Shown here piece after piece: positions 25,620-35,136 of a DNA stretch of 64,000 nucleotides. This stretch comes from Planctomyces sp. SH-PL62 (GTDB lineage Bacteria; Planctomycetota; Planctomycetia; Isosphaerales; Isosphaeraceae): NCBI RefSeq assembly GCF_001610895.1, contig NZ_CP011273.1:2232001-2296000 (forward strand). The letters run 5' to 3'. Under the pieces are notes generated by a model. That model had not been told where the DNA came from. It ran no database searches and saw nothing but the letters and a program-made list of their open reading frames with translations. The position numbers and the translations under genes are program-made. The stretch's first letter is position 1, and every line of letters begins with the position of its first letter.

Positions 25620-26747
25620 TCAGAAGCCGGTCGGGTCGCCTTCGGCCGCCTCGTCGACGTCGCCGAAGCCGCCGACGGTCCCGTCGTGGTGCGGCTTCAT
25701 CGGCAGGAGCGCCGAGACGGCCTCGATCTGGGCGGTCAGCTCGCGGAGCTGCTTGTGCATGTCCGGAAGCCGGGCGATCATCTGGAACAGCCGGCGTTGC
25801 TCGCGGACGGGGATGGCCGGGGAGCCGAGGACCTGCTGGCCGCTGGGGATGTTGCGGTGGACGCCCGACTGGGCGCCGACCACCACGCCGTCGCCGATGG
25901 TCGTCTTGTCCTTGATCCCGGCCTGCCCGGCCATGACGACGTAGTCGCCGGTCTTGCAGCTCCCGGCGATGCCGACCTGGGCGCAGAGCAGGTTGTGGCG
26001 GCCGATCTGGTTGTTGTGGCCGATCATGACCAGGTTGTCGATCTTGGTCCCCTCGCCGATCCGGGTGGCCTCGAAGGTCGCCCGGTCGATCGTGCAGTTG
26101 GCGCCGATCTCGACGTCGGAGGCGACCTCGAGCCGGCCGGTGTGCGGGACCTTCACGTGCCGGCCGTCGACCTGGCGATAGCCGAAGCCGTCGGCCCCGA
26201 GGACGGTCCCGGAGTGGACCTCGACCCGGTCTTCCAGCACGACGTCGGGATAGAGCACGACGTTGGGGTGGATGACGCAGTCGCGGCCGATCCGCGCCCG
26301 GTCGCCGATCACGGCCCCGGGGTGGATCGTCGAGCCCTCGCCGACCACCGCCTGGTCGCCGATGTAGGCGAACGGGTAGATGGCGACCTCGGGGCCGACC
26401 TCGGCCGTGGGGGCCACCCACGCCTGGGGATGGACGCCGACCCAGCGGGCCTTGCTCTCGCCGCGGAGGTGGGTGCGGACCGCGATGAACGCGGCGATGG
26501 GGTCGTCGACTTCGATCACGGCCAGGTGTTCCTTCACCGGAGGCCGCTTGGCCCGGAAATGGGGGCCGACGATCGCGGCCGAGGCCGGCGACGTGCGCAG
26601 CAGCTTGGCGTAGCGCTCGTTCTCGATGAACGTGATATCGCCGGGGCCCGCCTCGTCCACGGTCCTCGCCGAGCGGATGGGGACGTTGCCGTCGCCCACG
26701 AGGCGTCCGCAGACCAAGGCCGCGAGTTGTTCGACCGTTGCGACCAC
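25620..26747 (-). CDS. lpxD: UDP-3-O-acylglucosamine N-acyltransferase LpxD
   Basis: Adds the N-linked acyl chain to UDP-3-O-acylglucosamine. I prefer the GTG at 26747 (VVATVEQLAALVCGRLVGDG), with AAGGAA eight bases upstream, over an ATG 32 codons earlier whose leader lacks conservation. The N-terminal uridine-binding domain has GPGDITFIENERYAKLL. Then comes a left-handed beta helix of hexapeptide repeats, with catalytic-loop sequence GYRQVDGRHVKVPHTGRLEV, and NLVMIGHNNQIGRHNLLCAQ. A C-terminal helix follows. The length (375) is slightly above the usual 340-350. It lies next to lpxI, which provides a later step of the same pathway. Confidence 0.9.
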   Translation of the reverse strand: MVATVEQLAALVCGRLVGDGNVPIRSARTVDEAGPGDITFIENERYAKLLRTSPASAAIVGPHFRAKRPPVKEHLAVIEVDDPIAAFIAVRTHLRGESKARWVGVHPQAWVAPTAEVGPEVAIYPFAYIGDQAVVGEGSTIHPGAVIGDRARIGRDCVIHPNVVLYPDVVLEDRVEVHSGTVLGADGFGYRQVDGRHVKVPHTGRLEVASDVEIGANCTIDRATFEATRIGEGTKIDNLVMIGHNNQIGRHNLLCAQVGIAGSCKTGDYVVMAGQAGIKDKTTIGDGVVVGAQSGVHRNIPSGQQVLGSPAIPVREQRRLFQMIARLPDMHKQLRELTAQIEAVSALLPMKPHHDGTVGGFGDVDEAAEGDPTGF

Positions 26748-27020
26748 TGGCGATTCCTTTCTTCCCTGAAAGGAGCAGACCAGGACCCTTGGCGACGAAT
26801 CAGGAGGTCGAGCTTCCGTCCAGTCCGGTCTCTGGAAATCCATTTCCCTGGGACCCGCGATCCGATCCGTCGTCGGCCTTCCTGGCCGTGCGGGAATCTA
26901 ATCCAACTCGGCCAAGCCGGCAAGCCGAGTCGGGGCCCGCCCTGGGGGCGAGAGGGCCGCCGTCTCCGGGGTTCCTCTCGCCGCTCCTAATCGTCAATCG
27001 TCCGGGGAGCCCGCCGAACT

Positions 27021-27734
27021 TCAGACTTCCGCCGCACGAAGGGCCGCCACGGCCGTTAATTCGGCGACGCTGGGGAGCCCGCCGGAATCGCCGTCGCGGC
27101 TCAGGAAGAGCGCCGCGAGCCCCGCCCGATGCGCCCCCTGGATGTCGTTCTCCAGGTCGTCCCCCACCGAGAGGACCCGATCCGCGGGGAGCCCCAGACG
27201 CCCGCAGACGGCCTCGAAGAACGCCGCATGCGGCTTCCGGTAGCCGACTTCCGACGACACCACGATGACCTCCACGGCGTCGGCCAACTCCGGCAGCCCG
27301 GCGACTACCTTGTGCAGCCGGCTGTCGAAATTCGAGCCGATGCAGACCTTCATCCCGGCCTCCCGGATCGCCTCGACCGCCGGGGCCGCGTCGGGAAAGG
27401 CCCGCCAGGATTCCGGCCGGCCGAAATGATCCCAGAGTTCGTCGAACGCCCGGACGGGATCGGGGACTTCGGGAAGCACCAGGGCCACGATTTCGCGCCA
27501 GCGACGACGCTCCACCTGTTCGTCGGTGGAGAGAAAGCCAGCTTCGCCCTCGACCAGATCGCTCCGGAACGCGGCCTTGAACCGCCCCCGGACCTCCTCA
27601 ACGTCGAGACGGACCCCTTGCCGGGCGGCGGCCTGGGTGTAGGCGACGGCCACGGAAGGAGTCGGCTCGATTAAAGTCCCGACGGCGTCCAGGACGATAC
27701 CCTGGATACGTTCCCATTTCAGTTGGTTGTTCAT
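27021..27734 (-). CDS. HAD family hydrolase
   Basis: A 237-residue haloacid-dehalogenase-like hydrolase with alpha-helical cap. Motif I is GIVLDAVGTLIEP, where the second Asp of the usual DxD is Val-Gly; motif II is CIGSNFDSR; the Lys motif is EVGYRKPHAAFFEAVC; motif IV is VLSVGDDLENDIQGAHRAG. The DAVGTL form is shared with REG-2/HDHD3-like members. Substrate unknown, probably a small phosphorylated metabolite. It stands alone between lpxD and a small plus-strand gene. Confidence 0.85.
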   Translation of the reverse strand: MNNQLKWERIQGIVLDAVGTLIEPTPSVAVAYTQAAARQGVRLDVEEVRGRFKAAFRSDLVEGEAGFLSTDEQVERRRWREIVALVLPEVPDPVRAFDELWDHFGRPESWRAFPDAAPAVEAIREAGMKVCIGSNFDSRLHKVVAGLPELADAVEVIVVSSEVGYRKPHAAFFEAVCGRLGLPADRVLSVGDDLENDIQGAHRAGLAALFLSRDGDSGGLPSVAELTAVAALRAAEV

Positions 27735-27933
27735 GACGTCCGTTGGCTGGCATCGTGGATTCGTCCGAAGGTCGTCAAGGCTTAGCGATCCGCCTCAATC
27801 GCCCCTCACCATGACCGGCCCGCCAATCTGGGCAAGCCGCGTCAACATTGTCGGGCGAAAATCGCGGCAAGCAAGTCGTTTCCCGATCCGAGTCGGCTGC
27901 TCCTCGTTTCCTTCACCCTCGGAGGCCGCGCCC

Positions 27934-28119
27934 ATGCGTTCGCTCCACCACGGCCCGAACTCGTTCCGCCAGGGGCCGCACGTCCAGGCCCGGGAACTCC
28001 CCCCCGGCCAGGTGCAGGCGCTCGACCGCCGGCGCACGCTCGACCAGCAGCAGCGGGCCTATCAAGGCATGCACGTGAAGCCCGGGACCGCCGACCCGGG
28101 ACGCCGGCCCCCGTCCTGA
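27934..28119 (+). CDS. Small hypothetical protein, 61 residues
   Basis: Not recognised. MRSLHHGPNSFRQGPHVQAR followed by a Gln/Arg-rich segment (QALDRRRTLDQQQRAYQGMH) and a Pro-rich tail. GGAGG lies nine bases before the ATG, and third codon positions are almost all G or C, stronger evidence than its length gives. The protein is hydrophilic, with no signal peptide. It converges on tsaD (24-base gap). Confidence 0.5.
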   Translation: MRSLHHGPNSFRQGPHVQARELPPGQVQALDRRRTLDQQQRAYQGMHVKPGTADPGRRPPS

Positions 28120-28143
28120 TGCGGTCGGGACGGGCCGGGTGGA

Positions 28144-29202
28144 TCAGGACGGTCGCGGCGGTTTGGGACGGACGAGGCCGGCGGCGACGTCCACGTCGAG
28201 CTCGGCGGTCTGTCCGGCGGCCAGCTTGAGCAGGGCCACCCCGGCCATCGCCGCGTTGTCGGTGCAGAGCGAGAGGGGGGGAATGAAGGTCTCGACCCCC
28301 ATCCGCTCCATCGCCGCGCCCAGTTTCTCGCGAAAGCGACCGTTCGCGGCCACGCCGCCCCCGACGCCCAGCCGCCTCATGCCGGTCTGTTCCAGGGCCT
28401 GTCGGGCCTTGGCGACCAGGACGTCGACCACGGCTTCCTGGAAGCTGGCGGCGAGATCGGCCGTCATCTCGGGCGTCGGCTCGACGGCCCCGCGCTCCTG
28501 GTTCGGCCCCCGGAGGGCGTACAGGACGGCCGTCTTGAGCCCCGAGAAGCTGAACGCCAGCCGGGGGTCGCGGAGGAACGACCGGGGGAAGGCGAACGCC
28601 CTGGCGTTCCCGGCCTTCGCCGCGCGCTCGATCTCCGGCCCGCCGGGATAACCCAGGCCGAGCAGGCTGGCGACCTTGTCGAACGCCTCGCCGGCCGCGT
28701 CGTCGATCGTCCCCCCCAGCAGCTCGCAATCGAGCGGGCCCCGGCAGGAGTAGAGGCTCGTGTGGCCCCCGGAGACCACCAGCCCGACGCACGGGTAGAC
28801 CTCGAGGTCGGGATGGGCGAGCTGGCAGGCGTAGAGGTGCCCTTCCAGGTGGTCGACGGCGATGAGTGGGACGTCGAGCGCCAGGGCCAGGGCCTTCGCG
28901 GCCGTCAGGCCGACGACCAGCGAGCCGACCAGGCCGGGGCGGGTCGCCACGGCCACCGCGCCGACGTCCTTCAGGCCGACGCCCGCCCGCTTGAGGGCCT
29001 CGTCGATCATCGGCACGATCTGGACGACGTGGGCGCGCGACGCGATCTCAGGCACGACCCCGCCGAACGGCTGGTGCAGCCCGATCTGGGAGGAGACCAC
29101 GCTCGACAGGATTCGCGGGACGACGAAGCCCGGGGTGGCCGGCCCTTCCAGGACCGCCGCCCCGGTCTCGTCGCAAGTCGTCTCAATCGCCAGCAGGATC
29201 AC
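28144..29202 (-). CDS. tsaD: tRNA N6-threonylcarbamoyladenosine synthase subunit TsaD
   Basis: Transfers the threonylcarbamoyl group to A37 of ANN-decoding tRNAs. The GTG at 29202 gives VILLAIETTCDETGAAVLEG, the exact family start, and overlaps the stop of the upstream protease gene as GTGA, suggesting translational coupling. Metal ligands are in VDHLEGHLYA (HxxxH); the nucleotide-binding motifs are VSGGHTSLY, GTIDDAAGEAFDKVA and GVGGGVAANGRFR, and SLCTDNAAMAG holds the last Asp ligand. 352 residues is the normal length. A longer open frame upstream is the shadow of the neighbouring gene. Confidence 0.95.
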   Translation of the reverse strand: MILLAIETTCDETGAAVLEGPATPGFVVPRILSSVVSSQIGLHQPFGGVVPEIASRAHVVQIVPMIDEALKRAGVGLKDVGAVAVATRPGLVGSLVVGLTAAKALALALDVPLIAVDHLEGHLYACQLAHPDLEVYPCVGLVVSGGHTSLYSCRGPLDCELLGGTIDDAAGEAFDKVASLLGLGYPGGPEIERAAKAGNARAFAFPRSFLRDPRLAFSFSGLKTAVLYALRGPNQERGAVEPTPEMTADLAASFQEAVVDVLVAKARQALEQTGMRRLGVGGGVAANGRFREKLGAAMERMGVETFIPPLSLCTDNAAMAGVALLKLAAGQTAELDVDVAAGLVRPKPPRPS

Positions 29203-30689
29203 GCGGCCTTCTTCTCCTCGGCCGCCGGGGGGGCCGGGGCGTCGATCTTGCCCTTCAGGACTTCCAGGGCCTTGTCGAGCACCTTGTCGACGAAGGGGGG
29301 GACGGCGTCCGGATTCGGGGCGTCCTTGGGGGGCTCGGGCTTGGTCGGGTCGACGGGGGGCTTCTCCTCCTTCGGCACGTCCTTGCTCTGGGCCTTCTCC
29401 TGGTTCTCCTGGGCCTTCGCCGCGTCGGACTGGGGCTCCACCGGCTTCTTGGCGGCGTTGAGCTTGGCCAGGGCGGGGAGGTCGCGGGCGCGGCGGGCGA
29501 GGAACCAGTCGCGGTATTCGGTGGGCGTGAGCTTCACTTCCATGTCCGGGTCGGGCGAGACGCCCCACTTGTCGGTGGTCTTGGCGTCTCGGAAGCGATG
29601 GATGTTCTCGCCGGAGGGCCGGTGGTAGCTGGCGACGGTCAGCTTGAGCACGCTGTTGCCGTCCTCAAGCTCCATGATGTTCTGGACCGAGCCCTTGCCG
29701 TAGCTGCGGTGGCCCACCACCACGGCCCGCTTGTGGTCCTGGAGCGCGGCCGAGACGATCTCGGACGCCGAGGCCGAGTTCTGGTTCACCAGGACGACCA
29801 TCGGCAGCTCCTCGTAAGGGCTGTCGTGCTGGGCCACGTACGACTTGGGGATGGTGTTCCGCCCCTTGGTGCTGACGATGTCCCCTTTGTCCAGGAACAG
29901 GTCCGACACCTCGACCGCCGCGCTGAGGAGGCCGCCTGGGTTGTCGCGGAGGTCCAGCACCAGGCCTTTGACCCCCTGGTCCTTGAGCGTCTCCAGCGCC
30001 TTGCGGACTTCGTCGCCGGTCGACTGGATGAAGCTGGAGATCCGGATGTAGCCGATCTTCTTGTCGGGATCGAGCATGTAATCCCAGTCGCCGTTCTTCT
30101 CGCGGCGCTCGCCCAGGACGCTGGGGACCTCGATGATCGCGCGGGTGAGCTTGATGGCCGTGGGCTGCTCCGCCCCGTCGTGCAGGACGTTCAGCTCGAC
30201 GTCGGTGCCGGGGAGGCCGGTCAGGGTCTCGACCGCTTTGTCCGAGCTCATCCCCTCGGTCGAGTGGCCGTCGATCTCCAGGATCAGGTCGCCCGCCAGC
30301 ACGCCGGCCTCGTAAGCCGGGGTGCCGACCATCGGCGCGATGACCCGCAGCCGCCCGGTCTCGCGGTCGATCCCCACCTGGATGCCCAGGCCGCCGAACT
30401 TGCCCTCGATCTGCTTGCGGAACTGCTGCCATTCGCCCATGTTGATGTAGGACGAATGCTGGTCCAGGTTCTGGAGCATCCCCTCCAGGGCGCTTTCCAG
30501 CAGCTCCTTGCGATTCACCGGCCGGACGTAGTTGGCCTCGACCTTCTCGACGGCGTCGACGAACAGCCCGTAAAGCTCCAGCATCTCATCCTTGGGCTTG
30601 GCCCCCTGGGTCGTCCCGGCCACCCAGCAGAGGGGGCTCAGGACCGCCGCGACAGCCAGGGCCAGATAGATCCGTCTCCGTCTCGACAT
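29199..30689 (-). CDS. S41 family carboxy-terminal processing peptidase (CtpA/Prc type)
   Basis: Periplasmic serine protease of 496 residues with an N-terminal signal or anchor (MSRRRRIYLALAVAAVLSPL). A PDZ domain (about 95-185) contains GLGIQVGIDRETG and AYEAGVLAGDLILEIDG. The catalytic domain has GYIRISSF, LDLRDNPGGLLSAAV and the Ser/Lys dyad: Ser307 in NQNSASASEIV and Lys332 in SYGKGSVQN. The C-terminal 100 residues are a Lys/Pro/Glu-rich low-complexity tail that is not part of the family core. It trims or degrades envelope proteins after their C-termini. It overlaps tsaD by four bases. Confidence 0.93.
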   Translation of the reverse strand: MSRRRRIYLALAVAAVLSPLCWVAGTTQGAKPKDEMLELYGLFVDAVEKVEANYVRPVNRKELLESALEGMLQNLDQHSSYINMGEWQQFRKQIEGKFGGLGIQVGIDRETGRLRVIAPMVGTPAYEAGVLAGDLILEIDGHSTEGMSSDKAVETLTGLPGTDVELNVLHDGAEQPTAIKLTRAIIEVPSVLGERREKNGDWDYMLDPDKKIGYIRISSFIQSTGDEVRKALETLKDQGVKGLVLDLRDNPGGLLSAAVEVSDLFLDKGDIVSTKGRNTIPKSYVAQHDSPYEELPMVVLVNQNSASASEIVSAALQDHKRAVVVGHRSYGKGSVQNIMELEDGNSVLKLTVASYHRPSGENIHRFRDAKTTDKWGVSPDPDMEVKLTPTEYRDWFLARRARDLPALAKLNAAKKPVEPQSDAAKAQENQEKAQSKDVPKEEKPPVDPTKPEPPKDAPNPDAVPPFVDKVLDKALEVLKGKIDAPAPPAAEEKKAA

Positions 30690-30798
30690 CGGCGAGCCTC
30701 CCAAATTACGGCTTCCACCCCGCCCGACCGGCCCGCGATCATCAACGGCCGGCGCTCCTGCATTCAAGTGTAGTCGACGTCCGATCCGACCGGCAAGC

Positions 30799-32928
30799 TC
30801 AGCCGGAATTCGCCTCCGCCAGCGCGGCGACGATGGCCGCCGCCCCGACCACCGGCGCGCGACAGGTCCGGTTCTCGCAGTCGTAGAGGGTGACCTCCTC
30901 GTCGAGGGCCGGGCGGTCCTGGAGGAGCGTGACGAGGGGGGCGAGGGCGTCGCGGTCTTCGGCCAGGCTGGGGGCGACGACGGCGGGGGGGAGGAACCGC
31001 GCGAAGGCGGCGTCGACCGCGGCGTCGAAGTCGCGGCGGCCGGGGCCCGGCCCGGCGATGATCGCCAGCTCCCGCACCGGGGCGAGCGCGAAATCCAGGG
31101 CGATCAGGCTCTGGCCCCCGGCCGAGGGCGCCGATTCGATCACCGGCGCGGCGGCCTGGAGCGCCTGGCGGCCGATCCGGTCGAAGTCGTCGCGGCCGGT
31201 CAGGGCGGCCAGGCGGAGCAGGGCGGTCGCCGCCATGCCGTTGCCCGCGGGGGTCGCGTCGTCGAACAGGTCTTTCTGGCGGGTGATCAGGGTCTCGTGA
31301 TTCTTGCCGGTGAAGAAGAAGCCGCCGTGTTGCTCGTCGAGGAACTCGGCGATCATCACCCCGGCCAGCTCCACGGCCGAGGTGATCCAGCGCGGGGTTC
31401 CCGTGGCCTCGTAAAGCCGCGTCAGGCCGTCGATCAGGCACGCGTAGTCGTCGAGATAGGCGTCGAGCTTGGCGACGCCGTCCTTGTAAGTGTGCAGCAG
31501 CCGGCCGTCGGCGGTTCGGAGCCGGTCGAGCAGGAAACCCGAGGCGCGCTCGGCGGCCTCCAGGAAGCGGGGCTCGGCCAGGGCCCGGCCCGCCTGCGCC
31601 AGCGCCGCGATCGCCAGGCCGTTCCACGAGACGAGCACCTTCGTATCCTTGGCCGGCGGCACGCGGCGATCGCGCGCGGCCAGGAGGGTGGCCCGCGACT
31701 CGGCCAGCTCGATCTCCAACTCGTCCAGGTCCCGGCCGAGCGCCCGGGCGGCCTCCTCGACGGGGCGCGGCAGGTTGATGATGGCCTTCCGATCCCAGTT
31801 GCCCATGGACGAGACGTCGTACACCAGCGCGAACGTCCGGCCTTTTTCCTGGCCGAGGATCTCCAGGACCTGGGCCAGCGACCAGACGTAGAACTTGCCT
31901 TCCTCGCCCTCGCTGTCGGCGTCCTCGGTCGAGTAGAACGGCCCGTCGGGGTCGGTCATCCGGTCCAGGACGTATCCCAGGGTCTCGCGCGCCGTGCGGG
32001 CGAACGCGGGCTTGCGGGTCGCCTGGAAAGCCTCCACGTACGCCGAGGCGAGCAGGGCGTTGTCGTAGAGCATCTTCTCGAAGTGGGGGACGAGCCAGCG
32101 CTCGTCGGTCGAATAGCGGGCGAAGCCGCCGCCGAGGTGGTCGTAGATCCCCCCTCGCGCCATCTTGTCGAGCGTGAAGGTCGCGGCCTGGAGCGCCGCG
32201 GCGTCGCCGGTGCGGGCGAAGTGGCGGAGCAGGACGCGGAGCCCCATCGGGTGCGGGAACTTGGGCGCCTGGCCGAAGCCGCCGTGCTCGGCGTCGAAGC
32301 TCCGGAGCAGGGCCTTCGCGGCCCGGTCGAGCAGGATCGTCGAGGGGGGCGAGGAACTCCCCCCCTTGCGGCCCACGTCGGCCGCGTTCCGCAGGTGTTC
32401 GGTCATCTCGGCGGCCGACTGGCGGATCTCGTCGCGGCGCTCGGTCCAGGCGCGATGGACGCTCAGCAGGACGCGGGGGAACCCCGCCATGCCACGCGAG
32501 TCGGTCGGGGGGAAGTAGGTCCCGCCGTAGAACGGCTCCAGGTCCGGGGTCAGGAAGACCGACATCGGCCAGCCCCCCTGGCCGGTCATCGCCTGCACCG
32601 CGTTCATGTAGATCTGGTCGAGGTCGGGCCGCTCCTCGCGGTCGACCTTGATGTTCACGAAGTGGGCGTTCATGATCCGGGCGATGTCCGGATTCTCGAA
32701 GCTCTCCCGCTCCATGACGTGGCACCAGTGGCACGCGGAGTAGCCGATCGACAGGAAGATCGGCCGGCCTTCCGAGCGGGCCAACGCGAGCGCCTCCGGC
32801 CCCCAGGGGTGCCATTCCACCGGGTTGCGCGCGTGCTGCAACAGGTAGGGGCTGGTCTCCCCCGCCAGGCGATTGGTGGGAGGTTCGGACGTTCCGGCGC
32901 GATCGGGGCTTGCGTGTGATGACGACAT
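30799..32928 (-). CDS. Thioredoxin domain-containing DUF255 protein (YyaL/SSP411 family)
   Basis: A 709-residue cytoplasmic protein. The N-terminal thioredoxin-like domain begins [20 protein letters not shown] and carries [15 protein letters not shown], with Cys66 and Cys69 forming CxxC, then [20 protein letters not shown]. The remainder is an alpha/alpha-toroid like N-acylglucosamine epimerases: [54 protein letters not shown] and [16 protein letters not shown]. It is widely conserved; its function is not settled. The length matches the family. It is followed 109 bases later by the S41 protease gene. Confidence 0.92.
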   Translation of the reverse strand: MSSSHASPDRAGTSEPPTNRLAGETSPYLLQHARNPVEWHPWGPEALALARSEGRPIFLSIGYSACHWCHVMERESFENPDIARIMNAHFVNIKVDREERPDLDQIYMNAVQAMTGQGGWPMSVFLTPDLEPFYGGTYFPPTDSRGMAGFPRVLLSVHRAWTERRDEIRQSAAEMTEHLRNAADVGRKGGSSSPPSTILLDRAAKALLRSFDAEHGGFGQAPKFPHPMGLRVLLRHFARTGDAAALQAATFTLDKMARGGIYDHLGGGFARYSTDERWLVPHFEKMLYDNALLASAYVEAFQATRKPAFARTARETLGYVLDRMTDPDGPFYSTEDADSEGEEGKFYVWSLAQVLEILGQEKGRTFALVYDVSSMGNWDRKAIINLPRPVEEAARALGRDLDELEIELAESRATLLAARDRRVPPAKDTKVLVSWNGLAIAALAQAGRALAEPRFLEAAERASGFLLDRLRTADGRLLHTYKDGVAKLDAYLDDYACLIDGLTRLYEATGTPRWITSAVELAGVMIAEFLDEQHGGFFFTGKNHETLITRQKDLFDDATPAGNGMAATALLRLAALTGRDDFDRIGRQALQAAAPVIESAPSAGGQSLIALDFALAPVRELAIIAGPGPGRRDFDAAVDAAFARFLPPAVVAPSLAEDRDALAPLVTLLQDRPALDEEVTLYDCENRTCRAPVVGAAAIVAALAEANSG

Positions 32929-33004
32929 GACGGGATTCTAGGCCGAGACGCGGCGCGAGGTCAACGACCCGGCCGCGCCCCCGGCGTCGCGGTCGTCGCC
33001 GGCC

Positions 33005-33232
33005 TCAGATTTCGTTGGCGAGCGAGTAGACCCCGCCCCCCTCGCGCTTGAGCTTCCCCTCGGCGGCAAGCTCCTCCCAGATCCCGGCGGGATGGCCGGC
33101 GGGGGGCGTGACGCCGCCGATGTGCGAGGTCTTGCTGCCGGGGCTGAGGCCCGAATGGTCGTCGAGGCGGGCGAGCTTGAGCCGCTTCTTGAACGCCTTG
33201 TACGCGCGCTTGCGCTCTTCTTCGGTCGCCAT
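33005..33232 (-). CDS. Small hypothetical protein, 75 residues
   Basis: MATEEERKRAYKAFKKRLKL opens a basic helix; the second half (GGVTPPAGHPAGIWEELAAE, then GKLKREGGGVYSLANEI) could form a small winged-helix-like unit. I recognise no named family, but codon bias is strong and the protein is well structured. It lies 73 bases downstream of another small gene on the same strand. No membrane segment. Confidence 0.7.
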   Translation of the reverse strand: MATEEERKRAYKAFKKRLKLARLDDHSGLSPGSKTSHIGGVTPPAGHPAGIWEELAAEGKLKREGGGVYSLANEI

Positions 33233-33305
33233 GATCGAACTCCCGGACGAGTCGGTCGGACGGACGGACAAAGGGAGAGGGACCCGCCGCGACGGGGTTG
33301 TCGGG

Positions 33306-33530
33306 TCAGACCGCGTCGGCGAGACGTCGGCTGACGACGTCGAGCAGGCGGCCGACTTCCTCGGTCTGGAAATGGCCGTTGAATCGGACGCGGAACGTCG
33401 TCTCGTCCGGCTCGGCGTGGTTGTCGACGGCGTCGTGGGAGTGGATGACGACGCCCTTGAAGGAGCGGCGGCGGAGGAGCTCGTCGAGAAGGTCCTCGGT
33501 CGCGTGCAGCTCCAGCTCACGATTGGTCAT
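33306..33530 (-). CDS. Small hypothetical protein, 74 residues
   Basis: MTNRELELHATEDLLDELLR, then RSFKGVVIHSHDAVDNHAEP and FRVRFNGHFQTEEVGRLLDV. The alternating strands and helices with a conserved-looking HSHD segment suggest a compact alpha/beta fold. Not recognised. Codon bias supports it. Probably co-transcribed with the 75-residue gene that follows. Confidence 0.7.
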   Translation of the reverse strand: MTNRELELHATEDLLDELLRRRSFKGVVIHSHDAVDNHAEPDETTFRVRFNGHFQTEEVGRLLDVVSRRLADAV

Positions 33531-33772
33531 TCTCGGCCTCGGTGAGAATGGAGGAGTCCTGCCGACGCCCCGCGACCGCGCCGTTGCGGTGACGCATCTG
33601 GGTCGGCGGCTCCGAAGTCTATTCTAGCCGCCCCCCTCGCGGCGGGGAAGGTCAACGGCGAGAGCCGGCACCGCATGGGCCTCGGCCGGTTCCAGGGCCT
33701 CGGCACGCCGGCTGCATCAAGGTCGGCCGGATCACGGCCCGCCTGGGCCCGAGGGAAACGAGGACCGAACCG

Positions 33773-34690
33773 ATGGTGCATCCCGACGAAGACCTGACAG
33801 TGGCGATCGCGGATCGGCCGGGCGACCCCGACGAGGGGATCGCCGAGGCGCTCGGCCACCTGAACCTGGACGACTTTCGCGACAAGGTCGTCTGCATCAA
33901 GCCCAACGACACCACGGCCGACGCCGACGACAAGACGGCCTGCACCCAGGCCGACACCCTCCGCGCCGCGATCCGGTACGTCAAGACGCTGCGACCGAAG
34001 TCGATCGTCGTCTCCGGCGGATCGGGGGCGAAGCAGACGCCCGAGGTCTTCAAGATCCTGGGCTACGACGAGGTGATCGCGGCCGAAGGGGTGGAATTCT
34101 TCGACCACAACCAACCGCCGTTCGTGGCGGTGGACCTCGCCTACGGTCCCCAGCGGAAGATCGTGGTGAACCCCCGAGTCCTGGAATATGAGCGGGTGGT
34201 CTCGCTGGCGCAGCTCAAGGTCCACCGGACGGCCACGGTGACGCTGGCGATCAAGAACATCGCCATGAGCTACCCTTGCGCGGAATTCTACGGCTACCCC
34301 CGCGTGAAGCAGGAGCGGCACCCGCACAACATCCTCAAGGACAAGCAGGCGTTCCTGGTCGGAATGGCGTTGCGGTTCCCGATCCACTTGGCGATCGTCT
34401 CCGGCCACCCGGCGATGATCGGCACGGGGCCGATCGGCGGCAAGGCGGTGGAGACGGGCCTGGTGATCGCCGGCCGCAACGCGGTGGCCGTGGACTCCGT
34501 GGGCGCCTTCCTGCTGGGCTTCGAGACCAACGGCGTCCAGCATCTCCGCCAGGCGGTCGAGGTCGGCCTGGGCGAGACCTACATGTCGCCCGACCGCGAC
34601 GGCGGCGAGGGACGATTGAGGATCAAGGGGCTCCCCGTGAAGGAGGCCGTCAAGCTCTTCCGCACGGCGGCCTACGGCGAGGCGTTCTGA
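33773..34690 (+). CDS. DUF362 domain-containing protein
   Basis: A 305-residue protein with the DUF362 layout: CIKPNDTTADADDKTACTQA near residue 40, VVSGGSGAKQTPEVF, VNPRVLEYERVVSLAQLKVH, LAIKNIAMSYPCAEFYGYPR and a late GRNAVAVDSVGAFLLGFE. The K(P/x)N and AIKN(l/i) motifs are the family's best-conserved parts. No ferredoxin domain is attached, unlike in longer relatives. Biochemical function is unknown. It is convergent with csrA. Confidence 0.85.
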   Translation: MVHPDEDLTVAIADRPGDPDEGIAEALGHLNLDDFRDKVVCIKPNDTTADADDKTACTQADTLRAAIRYVKTLRPKSIVVSGGSGAKQTPEVFKILGYDEVIAAEGVEFFDHNQPPFVAVDLAYGPQRKIVVNPRVLEYERVVSLAQLKVHRTATVTLAIKNIAMSYPCAEFYGYPRVKQERHPHNILKDKQAFLVGMALRFPIHLAIVSGHPAMIGTGPIGGKAVETGLVIAGRNAVAVDSVGAFLLGFETNGVQHLRQAVEVGLGETYMSPDRDGGEGRLRIKGLPVKEAVKLFRTAAYGEAF

Positions 34691-34691
34691 C

Positions 34692-34715
34692 GGACGCGCC
34701 CGCCCGGCTGCGTCC
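34692..34715. terminator. Candidate bidirectional hairpin between DUF362 and csrA
   Basis: GGACGC and GCGTCC, 12 bases apart, sit exactly between the stop codons of the two convergent genes. The stem is short and there is no T run. Confidence 0.35.
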
Positions 34716-34910
34716 TTACGACGAGAGCGACGACAGGGCGACGTCGCGATAGGTCCGAATCCGAGACCGAACTTCCCCCCGCTCGATGGGCGTGTCCTCC
34801 GGATATTCGATGGCCAACCGCACCCGGTCGCCCCGAATCTCCACGACCGTGACGACGATGTCGTCGCCGATCATGACGCCTTCGCCCTCTTCTCTGGGGA
34901 TGATGATCAC
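34716..34910 (-). CDS. csrA: Carbon storage regulator CsrA
   Basis: A 64-residue RNA-binding translational regulator. MIIIPREEGEGVMIGDDIVV, TVVEIRGDRVRLAIEYPEDT and PIERGEVRSRI follow the five-strand CsrA fold. Arg6 and the Arg in PIERGEV, which contact GGA in target RNAs, are kept, while the usual HREE is ERGE and the usual second basic residue after Arg6 is Glu. The C-terminal tail is Ser-rich. Targets are unknown. It is a monocistronic gene convergent with DUF362. Confidence 0.9.
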   Translation of the reverse strand: MIIIPREEGEGVMIGDDIVVTVVEIRGDRVRLAIEYPEDTPIERGEVRSRIRTYRDVALSSLSS

Positions 34911-35136
34911 GATTCACCTCGTTGTAAGCCCTGGGGGTCCATGCCGCCCGCCGCCCGAGGGGCCTGCGGGCTGCGACGACGATCCCGATTGTAGCGAGGC
35001 GCCTCCCCCCGTCAATCGCGCACTCGACCGTGCGTCGAAGCGTCCTGGAGCCAATCGTCTTGCGCGTCGACGCAGGGGGATTTTCCGGTTGCGCAGGGAG
35101 GGACTCCCGCTCAGCTCCCGCGCCGCGGCGGCCGCG

